In this document: positions 1 through 3,638 of the stretch, in pieces | How positions within the stretch are numbered: position 1 is the stretch's first letter | Layout: the number at the start of each line of letters is the position of its first letter | Origin: Rhodospirillales bacterium | GTDB lineage: Bacteria; Pseudomonadota; Alphaproteobacteria; Rhodospirillales; Magnetospirillaceae | Reading direction: 5' to 3' | Length of the DNA stretch: 5,916 nt | NCBI GenBank assembly: GCA_030040955.1 | Contig: JASHSH010000419.1 | Span: 1 to 5,916 of the forward strand | Made by a program: the position numbers and the translations under genes | Notes under the pieces: generated by a model | The model's database searches: none | What the model was told of the DNA's origin: nothing | What the model saw: only the letters and a program-made list of their open reading frames with translations

Positions 1-242
1 TCGTCGATATAGGCGCCGAGCACGATGGCGCCGAGCGGGCGCATCAGGAAGCCGACGCCGAAGGTCATGAAGGCGAGCATCAGCTGCGCGAACTCGCTGC
101 CGCCGGGGAAGAACACGCGCCCGATCGCCGCGGCCGAATAGCCGAACACGAAGAAGTCGTACATCTCGAGGAAATTGCCCGAGGCGACGCGGACCACGTT
201 CCAGATCATCTCGCGGCGGCTGGGTGCTGGCTCGGACGTCAT
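1..242 (-). CDS. MFS transporter, citrate/metabolite:proton symporter type (N-terminal part)
   Basis: An inner-membrane major facilitator permease, probably driving proton-coupled uptake of an organic acid. Only the first 80 residues are present; the gene runs off the left edge. After a short polar N-terminus (MTSEPAPSRREM) comes the characteristic stretch SGNFLEMYDFFVFGYSAAAI, the first transmembrane helix of the citrate-proton symporter (CitA/TcuC) branch. FFPGGSEFAQLML follows, then a second helix ending in FLMRPLGAIVLGAYIDD, which leads into the MFS motif A loop (G-x3-D-R-x-G-R in the family). The ATG at 242 is supported by AGGAG (251-255) eight bases upstream. The family call is strong; the substrate is inferred only from resemblance of the N-terminus, and other dicarboxylate or sugar-acid symporters of this subfamily look alike here. 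Confidence 0.9.
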   Translation of the reverse strand, partial: MTSEPAPSRREMIWNVVRVASGNFLEMYDFFVFGYSAAAIGRVFFPGGSEFAQLMLAFMTFGVGFLMRPLGAIVLGAYID

Positions 243-287
243 GCGGAGTGCTCCTGGACGCGGCCTCGGTTTCTTGTCGCCGGGTCA

Positions 288-316
288 GGATAATGACCAG
301 TTCGCCAAGCGCACAA
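288..316 (-). promoter_or_regulatory. Weak candidate sigma-70 promoter for the MFS gene
   Basis: Read on the minus strand, TTGTGC (311-316) and TTATCC (288-293) are 17 bases apart, about 45 bases upstream of the transporter start. Both hexamers match the consensus poorly, so this is only a positional candidate. Confidence 0.2.
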
Positions 317-339
317 GAAGGAGCGATAGCATTACGCGC

Positions 340-430
340 GTCATGCCCGGGCCGGGCGAAGCCCGTGACCCGGGCATCCACGAAATCGCTGAGGCATGGC
401 GTGGATGGCCGGGTCAAGCCCGGCCATGAC
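340..430. repeat. Rhizobial-type interspersed palindromic repeat (REP-like)
   Basis: A 91-bp imperfect inverted repeat. It starts with GTCATGCCCGGGC, ends with GCCCGGCCATGAC, and has perfect inner arms CATCCACG (375-382) and CGTGGATG (400-407) around a 17-nt loop. The left arm is about 12 nt longer than the right because of an extra GGGC...GCCC mini-hairpin. Sequences of this type are scattered between genes in Bradyrhizobium, Rhodopseudomonas and relatives. It lies between the stop of the 443-712 gene and the start of the MFS gene, so it could end or stabilise the upstream transcript. There is no T-tract, so a classical terminator is unlikely. Confidence 0.8.
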
Positions 431-442
431 CTAGAAGGCGCT

Positions 443-712
443 CTACTCGCCCATCCGCTGGCGCAACTGCATCTCGGCCTGGCGCCGCTGCTCGCGGCAG
501 GCGTGCAGGGCCTGGTCGTTCTGCGCCGAGTTCACGCAGCTGGAGAACTGCTGGATGATCGTCACTTCCTGGCTGATCCGGGCGATCACCATCTGCTTGC
601 GCTGGGCGAAGGGGATTTGCTGGCCGGAGGCGGGCGGATTTTGCTGGGCGGAAGCGTCGGCGGCGGCGAGCAGGACCAGGGCGGCGAGAGCGAAGCGAAG
701 CTGCGGCTTCAT
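443..712 (-). CDS. Small secreted/periplasmic protein of unknown function
   Basis: This 89-aa protein has a clear Sec signal peptide: basic MKPQLR, a hydrophobic core (FALAALVLLAAADA) and an AxA-type cleavage site around ASA-QQ (residues 21-23). The mature part, about 66 residues, is polar and helical, rich in Gln and Arg, with two cysteines (in FSSCVNS and HACREQ) that could form a disulfide in the periplasm. I do not recognise a named family. The start is supported by GAGGA at 717-721, close to the ATG (4 nt). It is followed by the palindromic repeat and then the MFS gene, but nothing links its function to either. The signal peptide and frame make it a credible gene; the role is unknown. 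Confidence 0.75.
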   Translation of the reverse strand: MKPQLRFALAALVLLAAADASAQQNPPASGQQIPFAQRKQMVIARISQEVTIIQQFSSCVNSAQNDQALHACREQRRQAEMQLRQRMGE

Positions 713-742
713 GGCGTCCTCACGAGGTGGCGGTTCCTACCC

Positions 743-762
743 CCGGCGGGAATATACGCCGG
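743..762. repeat. Short inverted repeat upstream of the small secreted protein gene
   Basis: CCGGCG (743-748) and CGCCGG (757-762) are perfect 6-bp arms around an AT-rich centre. On the minus strand the centre contains TATATT, a possible -10 hexamer for the 443-712 gene, about 40 bases upstream of its start. It could be an operator over a -10 element or merely a stem after the upstream gene; no good -35 hexamer is visible. Confidence 0.35.
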
Positions 763-801
763 AACGCGGGCGAAGGTCGCGGAAGTTTGGTGGCGGGGTC
801 G

Positions 802-1023
802 TTACGATCGGTGGCGGAGCACCACCAGGCGCTCGAACAGACTCAGCGCCAGCGCGCCGGCAAGCAGGGCGAGGCCGGCGGCGCTCAAATAGGCCGAGGC
901 GCGCTGCCATCCTTCGTTGAGCGGCAAGGCGGCGATCGCCGCCGCGACGATCAGAAACGCCCACGGCGCCACCCGGCCCAAAAACCGGCACGGGAAGCAA
1001 TCGATACTGGGATGTTTGTTCAT
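802..1023 (-). CDS. Small two-helix membrane protein of unknown function
   Basis: This 73-aa protein starts at MNKHPSID. The open frame continues further upstream, but that part overlaps another small gene in a different frame and lacks a supported start. I chose this ATG because GAGGA (1033-1037) lies nine bases upstream and because ATGA here overlaps the stop of the preceding ORF. Two hydrophobic segments (about residues 17-34, APWAFLIVAAAIAALPL, and 39-60, ASAYLSAAGLALLAGALALSL) suggest two transmembrane helices joined by a short loop, with a basic C-terminus (VVLRHRS). CFPC near the N-terminus is a C-x2-C pair that might bind metal or be redox-active. I do not recognise the family. Conserved small membrane proteins like this often pair with a partner, here presumably the coupled upstream gene. 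Confidence 0.65.
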   Translation of the reverse strand: MNKHPSIDCFPCRFLGRVAPWAFLIVAAAIAALPLNEGWQRASAYLSAAGLALLAGALALSLFERLVVLRHRS

Positions 1024-1199
1024 CGGGGGGCGTCCTCGACGCAGTACGACCAGTAAGCCCACCACATGGCCAAAAGCGCTCCGCCAACGATCCACAATGC
1101 TCCGGGACCGAAGAGGTATTTTACGAGATTGTCCGACGCCATCGCAATCGTGGCAAAGGCAACGCCGCCGGCCGCCGTCACTTTCAGGATGCAGCCCAA
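1020..1199 (-). CDS. Very small membrane protein, coupled upstream partner (start uncertain)
   Basis: A 59-aa ORF read from TTG at 1199, ending in TGA that overlaps the ATG of the next gene (ATGA), the usual sign of translational coupling. The sequence has two hydrophobic segments, ILKVTAAGGVAFATIAMA and a Trp/Tyr-rich one ending ALLAMWWAYWSY, followed by an acidic CVEDAPR tail. This composition looks like a real membrane protein, not a shadow frame. The start is the weak point: the frame is open back to a TAA near 1230, the only starts are TTG (1199), GTG (1181) or an internal ATG (residue 20), and none has a good ribosome-binding site. It may be a 5'-truncated or decayed gene. The family is unknown. 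Confidence 0.5.
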   Translation of the reverse strand: MGCILKVTAAGGVAFATIAMASDNLVKYLFGPGALWIVGGALLAMWWAYWSYCVEDAPR

Positions 1200-1387
1200 T
1201 GGATTTTGGGGTCCGCGATGTGCCAGTTATCATCCCCGCGAGCAACGCGTCGGATCACGCGCTTTCAGTTTCGTACCACGGCAACTGTTAGTCTGCTAGC
1301 CGCTCGCGGACCGCGACCGGCCACCGTGTACGCTGGCAGCGGAGGCTAGGGGACTGATTTTGTACGCCGCCGGGTATGACTTCGTGG

Positions 1388-1408
1388 TACCTCGGTACTA
1401 CCTCGGTA
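1388..1408. repeat. Two tandem 10-bp operator-like repeats
   Basis: TACCTCGGTA occurs twice with an 11-bp period, about one helical turn. Each unit is itself a near-palindrome (TACC-TC-GGTA), and a related GGTAATACC follows. This is the layout of cooperative protein-binding sites on one face of DNA, but no cognate regulator is visible. Confidence 0.5.
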
Positions 1409-1487
1409 ATACCGCCCATCCGAGCTACCCTAGGATGGAGCTTCGCACACCTTGCGAAAAGCGTCAATATGTATCTAATAAATTGAT

Positions 1488-1506
1488 AAGAAATAAGTTA
1501 TTTCTT
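1488..1506. repeat. Perfect AT-rich palindrome AAGAAATAA-G-TTATTTCTT
   Basis: Two perfect 9-bp arms surround a single central G. It ends two bases before the parS half-site, so in the uninterrupted chromosome it stood next to parS. It could be an operator or an architectural-protein site. A terminator is less likely because the stem contains almost no G or C. Confidence 0.6.
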
Positions 1507-1508
1507 GC

Positions 1509-1516
1509 GGTTTCAC
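1509..1516. repeat. Left target-site duplication GGTTTCAC (left half of parS)
   Basis: GGTTTCAC directly precedes the left inverted repeat and is repeated exactly at 3463-3470 after the right one. Eight-bp duplications are usual for the IS1595 family. This copy is an orphan half parS because the IS follows it instead of GTGAAACA. Confidence 0.9.
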
Positions 1517-1541
1517 GGCGTAAATATACTTGACACCACAA
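1517..1541 (+). repeat. Left terminal inverted repeat (IRL)
   Basis: It begins GGCGTAAATATACTT and continues GACACCACAA, matching the reverse complement of 3438-3462 at 24 of 25 positions. The one difference turns TTGACA here into TTTACA at the other end, so only this end holds a consensus -35 box pointing inward. Confidence 0.93.
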
Positions 1542-1558
1542 GCTACGAGGGCTAGATT
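1530..1558 (+). promoter_or_regulatory. Transposase promoter inside and next to IRL
   Basis: TTGACA (1530-1535, perfect -35) is followed by a 17-bp spacer and TAGATT (1553-1558, four of six for the -10). Transcription would start near 1564-1566, about 18 bases before the transposase ATG. The -35 lies in the inverted repeat, so transposase binding to its own end could repress the gene. Confidence 0.75.
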
Positions 1559-1583
1559 TGGCTCAACAGACGGAGTTGAGCCA
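1559..1583 (+). promoter_or_regulatory. Hairpin over the transposase ribosome-binding site and start
   Basis: TGGCTCAAC (1559-1567) and GTTGAGCCA (1575-1583) are perfect 9-bp arms. The 7-nt loop AGACGGA holds most of the CGGAG Shine-Dalgarno (1571-1575), and the right arm ends on the A of the ATG. The predicted native start (about 1565) falls inside the left arm. Native mRNA would therefore lack most of the stem, whereas read-through mRNA from outside would contain all of it and hide the start. Confidence 0.65.
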
Positions 1584-2506
1584 TGTCCGACCTAACCGCC
1601 CTTCACTTTCACGATGCGACCAAGGCGCGCGAGTACCTTGAGGCGCTGCGCTGGCCGGACGGTCCGATTTGCCCGTTCTGCGGTGAGATCGGCAAAGCCT
1701 ATGCGACGAAGAAGGTTGGCGTGTATCGCTGCGCCGCCAAGGAATGCCGCAAGGATTTCTCGGTCACGGTCGGCACGATCTTCGAGCGGTCGCACATCCC
1801 GCTCGACAAGTGGCTTCTCGCGTTCCGGCTGATGGCCGGAAGCAAGAAGGGCATGAGCGCGAACCAGATGCATCGCCAGCTCGGGGTCACCTACAAAACG
1901 GCCTGGTTCATGGAGCATCGCATCCGAGAGGCGATGGACGGTATTGATCAGCGCCCTTTAGGGGGCGAAGGCAAAATCATTGAGGCCGATGAAACCTACA
2001 TCGGAAAGGTCAGAAGCTTTCCATACCGGGAAGGCTGGCATATTCGACGTAGCAACGTGAAAGAGCACAAGATCGTTGCCCTTGTGGAGCGCAAGGGCCG
2101 CGCTCGCGCGATCAAGATGGACCGGCTCAAGGGCTACGATGTGAAGCGCATTCTCGCCGAGAACGCCGATCCGCAGAGCCGCCTAATGACGGATGATGCG
2201 AAGCACTACATCGTGCCCGGTCGTGAATTTGCCGCGCACGAAACGGTCAATCATAGCGCCCATGAGTACGGTCGCGGAGAGGTCTCGACCAATACGATTG
2301 AGGGCTTCTTCTCGATCTTCAAGCGCGGCATGAAGGGAGTCTATCAGCACTGCGGCGAGCAGCATCTTCGCCGCTATCTTGCCGAATTCTGTTTCCGGTA
2401 TTCAAACCGTAGCGCGCTCGGCGTCGATGACGCGGAGCGCACGCGCATTGCCCTTCGCGGTGCCGAAGGCAAGCGGCTTTTGTACGCCCAAGCTGGTAGC
2501 CACTAA
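1583..2506 (+). CDS. tnp: IS1595-family (ISXO2-like) transposase
   Basis: This 307-aa transposase moves the surrounding element by binding its inverted repeats and catalysing DDE-type strand transfer. The N-terminal zinc ribbon uses C30-P-F-C33 and C50...C55 (IC-PFC ... YRC-AAKEC). A helical region with SANQMHRQLGVTYKTAWFMEHRIREAM follows, typical of the family's DNA-binding part. The ISXO2-like catalytic domain has D136 in EADETYIG, D204/D205 in MTDDAKHY, and NTIEGFFSIFKRGMKG, which supplies N237 or E240 as third residue and K247. Its length fits the family's usual range of about 300 residues, and no frameshift or stop interrupts it, so it looks active. The start is supported by CGGAG seven bases upstream and by the TTGACA/TAGATT promoter. 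Translation is probably restrained by the hairpin over the start. Confidence 0.96.
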   Translation: MSDLTALHFHDATKAREYLEALRWPDGPICPFCGEIGKAYATKKVGVYRCAAKECRKDFSVTVGTIFERSHIPLDKWLLAFRLMAGSKKGMSANQMHRQLGVTYKTAWFMEHRIREAMDGIDQRPLGGEGKIIEADETYIGKVRSFPYREGWHIRRSNVKEHKIVALVERKGRARAIKMDRLKGYDVKRILAENADPQSRLMTDDAKHYIVPGREFAAHETVNHSAHEYGRGEVSTNTIEGFFSIFKRGMKGVYQHCGEQHLRRYLAEFCFRYSNRSALGVDDAERTRIALRGAEGKRLLYAQAGSH

Positions 2507-2547
2507 GCCAAAGCGGCGGATAACGCGCGCTCAGTTCCGCGCGATGA

Positions 2548-2727
2548 TTAAGAGGAAGGTGTAGAGGCGGGGCGTTCCGGCTCGGGAGCGCCCTTTCTCT
2601 TTCGACTCGACTCAACGTGCGGTTTATGCGGAGTCTTGAGCGCGCGCCTAAGCGCGTCGTTCATGCGTCTGTCCGCCTCTTTGTCGCTGAGCTGGGGTGA
2701 CTTGGCTTCGCATTGTCGCGTGTCCAT
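2548..2727 (-). CDS. Small basic passenger ORF, 59 aa, function unknown
   Basis: This ORF lies inside the IS between the transposase and the HEPN-like gene, starts at MDTRQCEAK and ends at TAA. Its middle, LSDKEADRRMNDALRRALKTPHKPH, reads like the small proteobacterial proteins that carry an RR-x4-ALRRxLxTPPKPH-type segment before a Lys/Arg/Pro-rich tail, here KRKGAPEPERPASTPSS. That resemblance is from memory and not proven. It is divergent from the HEPN-like ORF with only 14 bp between the two start codons, so the pair may share a control region. Weak points: no Shine-Dalgarno before the first ATG, an alternative ATG at 2664, and the transposase terminator lying within its 3' half. It could be a DNA- or RNA-binding partner of the HEPN-like protein; that is speculation. 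Confidence 0.5.
   Translation of the reverse strand: MDTRQCEAKSPQLSDKEADRRMNDALRRALKTPHKPHVESSRKRKGAPEPERPASTPSS
2570..2602 (+). terminator. Rho-independent terminator after the transposase
   Basis: GGGCGTTCC (2570-2578) pairs with GGAGCGCCC (2585-2593) through nine base pairs including one G-U, with a 6-nt loop. TTTCTCTTT follows. It sits 64 bases past the transposase stop and would insulate the passenger genes from transposase transcription. The minus-strand small ORF reads through the same bases. Confidence 0.65.
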
Positions 2728-2741
2728 GGGGAGACAATAGC

Positions 2742-3386
2742 ATGTCCAACATAACTATAAAAATGGACGACATTTCTCAGATCGCCGCCACGAGCCAGCT
2801 TTGGCCGATGCGAGGTCACGCAATCCAAGCCTACGCGGCGCTTGAGCAAGCGTTATGCTTTCTGTTCGCCCATCTCACAGTAATGAGTCCTGACGTTGCA
2901 GCCATTGTATTCTTCAAAATAGCGAGCAGACCCACGCGTATTTCCTTGTTGGATCGCCTTCTGCATAAACGGCACGGCACGACGTACAGCCTATTCTGGA
3001 ACTCGTATTTGAAGCTGTTGCGGGGTATCGACACGAAGCGCGACGAAATTGTGCATTGGAGCGCGGCACATAACGTCAGCGGACTTAATGAAGCTGGTCG
3101 GCCGAATGTAGTAGTAACGCTTGTCCCTCCGAATTTCTGGGATATGGACGCCAATACCCCGCATATCACAATCGAATCTCTCGCCGAGTTTATGAGCAGG
3201 TGCGATGTGTTCTCGCGGCTCGCCACCATGTTTACACTTGCCGTTAGTGGGAGGATGCCTGCCGACGCTGCTGCTCCATGGCTCGATATATTTCGGCAAC
3301 CGTTAACCTATCCCCTTCCAGCAGATCATTTGTTATTGCGGAAGCCCGTAACACAAGAAAGCCAGCCTCCATCATCTCCGGCGTGA
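2742..3386 (+). CDS. IS passenger protein, HEPN-like (putative RNase-type fold)
   Basis: This 214-aa soluble protein starts at MSNITIKMDD, chosen because GGGGAG (2728-2733) lies eight bases upstream; an upstream in-frame ATG lacks such a site. The N-terminal half is helical: QAYAALEQALCFLFAHL, then SLLDRLLHKRHGTTYSLFWNSYLKLL, then IDTKRDEIVHWSA. The last segment holds R100-x4-H105, fitting the R-x4-6-H motif of HEPN domains found in RNase toxins and defence proteins. The C-terminal half, VVVTLVPPNFWDMD onward, looks like a beta-containing extension with a disordered tail (TQESQPPSSPA). Base composition is less GC-rich than dnaE2, in keeping with horizontal transfer. The last 143 bases overlap the opposing 58-aa ORF. 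The frame is convincing; HEPN membership is inferred from motif and helix pattern only, and I cannot exclude an unrelated helical family. Confidence 0.75.
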   Translation: MSNITIKMDDISQIAATSQLWPMRGHAIQAYAALEQALCFLFAHLTVMSPDVAAIVFFKIASRPTRISLLDRLLHKRHGTTYSLFWNSYLKLLRGIDTKRDEIVHWSAAHNVSGLNEAGRPNVVVTLVPPNFWDMDANTPHITIESLAEFMSRCDVFSRLATMFTLAVSGRMPADAAAPWLDIFRQPLTYPLPADHLLLRKPVTQESQPPSSPA

Positions 3387-3420
3387 TCTGGATATCTTCG
3401 GCACCCTTCACCTCATCCAT
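3244..3420 (-). CDS. Small acidic-N-terminus passenger protein, 58 aa, convergent overlap
   Basis: The protein begins MDEVKGAEDIQITPEMMEAG and continues FLVLRASAITNDLL-EGDRLTVAEIYRAM-EQQRR. The pattern ITPEM-x-EAG-x-x-x-L ... VAEIYRAM resembles short proteins of unknown function common in rhizobial genomes and their phages. The frame is open further upstream, but this ATG has GAGG (3427-3430) six bases before it and begins just inside the right inverted repeat. IRR supplies TTTACA as a possible -35, but the matching -10 (TTGAAA) would abut the ATG, so the promoter is uncertain. The 3' part runs antisense to the HEPN-like gene for 143 bp. It may be a partner or modulator of that gene, but nothing in the sequence proves this. 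Confidence 0.6.
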   Translation of the reverse strand: MDEVKGAEDIQITPEMMEAGFLVLRASAITNDLLEGDRLTVAEIYRAMEQQRRQASSH

Positions 3421-3437
3421 TTTCAACCTCTTGCGGT

Positions 3438-3462
3438 TTGTGGTGTAAAGTATATTTACGCC
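3438..3462 (-). repeat. Right terminal inverted repeat (IRR)
   Basis: The reverse complement begins GGCGTAAATATACTT and continues TACACCACAA, matching IRL at 24 of 25 positions. It directly abuts the right copy of the target duplication. Confidence 0.93.
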
Positions 3463-3470
3463 GGTTTCAC
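3463..3470. repeat. Right target-site duplication GGTTTCAC
   Basis: An exact copy of 1509-1516, directly after IRR. It supplies the left half of the intact parS that continues to 3478. Confidence 0.9.
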
Positions 3471-3478
3471 GTGAAACA
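3463..3478. promoter_or_regulatory. parS: parS centromere site (ParB binding), regenerated by the IS duplication
   Basis: GGTTTCACGTGAAACA differs from the widely conserved chromosomal parS TGTTTCACGTGAAACA only in the first base, and its 14-bp core GTTTCACGTGAAAC is a perfect palindrome. ParB-CTP clamps load at such sites and spread, organising the origin region for ParA-driven segregation and SMC loading. A chance match to the 14-bp core is very unlikely. Chromosomal parS sites usually cluster near oriC, so the window probably lies in the origin-proximal part of the chromosome, although no parA, parB or oriC is seen here. Confidence 0.85.
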
Positions 3479-3493
3479 TCGCTGCCTCTTGGC

Positions 3494-3505
3494 CGAGCTA
3501 GCTCG
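3494..3505. repeat. 12-bp perfect palindrome CGAGCTAGCTCG
   Basis: A perfect dyad between parS and the dnaE2 promoter, followed by a run of CGAAAA-type repeats (3506-3527) that make an A-rich stretch upstream of the SOS box. It may be an operator or a bent-DNA/UP-like region; no known regulator matches. Confidence 0.4.
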
Positions 3506-3541
3506 CGAAAAAACGAAAATGCGAAAATCGGAGCAAGGCTG

Positions 3542-3556
3542 GAACATTTGAGGAAC
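3542..3556 (+). promoter_or_regulatory. LexA (SOS) box, GAAC-N7-GAAC
   Basis: GAAC (3542-3545), seven bases, GAAC (3553-3556): this is the alphaproteobacterial LexA operator (GTTC-N7-GTTC on the other strand). It lies just upstream of the -10 and covers the -35 position, so LexA would block RNA polymerase. The next gene is dnaE2, a classical SOS gene. Confidence 0.9.
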
Positions 3557-3562
3557 ATCTGC

Positions 3563-3568
3563 TAGAAT
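3563..3568 (+). promoter_or_regulatory. -10 element of the dnaE2 promoter
   Basis: TAGAAT matches TATAAT at five of six bases and lies six bases after the LexA box. No good -35 is present at 16-18 bp, where the LexA box sits, so the promoter is probably weak or helped by the A-rich tracts upstream. The leader to the dnaE2 ATG would be about 65 bases. Confidence 0.55.
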
Positions 3569-3638
3569 TCGCCCCGTCGGCAAGCCGGTTCGCGGATCGC
3601 CCGCGCCCGTCGCCGCCGGCCGAGGAGCGAGCCCTCCG

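Larger units (their letters stand above)
1200..1508. other. Non-coding, repeat-rich intergenic region left of the IS
   Basis: No ORF here has a supported start or protein-like composition. The stretch gets AT-richer to the right and holds a series of short symmetric elements. These are two tandem TACCTCGGTA units (1388-1408), CCATCC/GGATGG around an 11-nt loop (1416-1438), TTCGCA/TGCGAA around a 5-nt loop (1442-1458) and a perfect 19-bp palindrome (1488-1506) next to the parS half-site. Before the IS arrived this region was joined directly to the sequence now at 3471, upstream of dnaE2. No tRNA or rRNA structure was seen. Confidence 0.6.
1517..3462 (+). mobile_element. IS1595-family insertion sequence (ISNwi1-like) with passenger genes, 1946 bp
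   Basis: The element is bounded by 25-bp inverted repeats starting GGCGTAAATATACTT (one mismatch in 25) and by an exact 8-bp direct repeat. It carries one full-length ISXO2/IS1595-type transposase plus about 950 bp of passenger DNA with a HEPN-like ORF and two small minus-strand ORFs. Elements of this family are known to carry passenger genes and to make 8-bp duplications. The perfect duplication and intact transposase suggest a recent insertion. The ISNwi1 subgroup is a guess from the alphaproteobacterial setting; the family call rests on the transposase. Confidence 0.93.

Noticed and set aside
1024..1245. Upstream extension of the 802-1023 protein to a 147-aa form
   Set aside because: The added N-terminus has no family look and lacks a supported start, and another protein-like frame with an ATGA overlap uses the same DNA.
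224..1299. Several plus-strand open frames
   Set aside because: They run antisense to the small minus-strand genes or through the palindromic repeat, with no domain and skewed composition.
1440..1516. Possible replication origin because of AT-rich DNA near parS
   Set aside because: No DnaA-box cluster or flanking origin genes are visible; AT-richness alone is not enough.
2697..2741. Earlier ATG for the HEPN-like protein
   Set aside because: The added residues (MTWLRIVACPWGDNS) have no ribosome-binding site in front, while the chosen ATG has GGGGAG at proper spacing.
3431..3470. Outward promoter from the right IS end driving dnaE2
   Set aside because: TTGCGG and TATATT are present but only 14 bp apart, and no other outward pair has acceptable spacing.
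3421..3558. Longer version of the 58-aa minus ORF starting outside the IS
   Set aside because: It would run through parS and the inverted repeat into the dnaE2 promoter; the internal ATG has a good Shine-Dalgarno and begins a family-like sequence.
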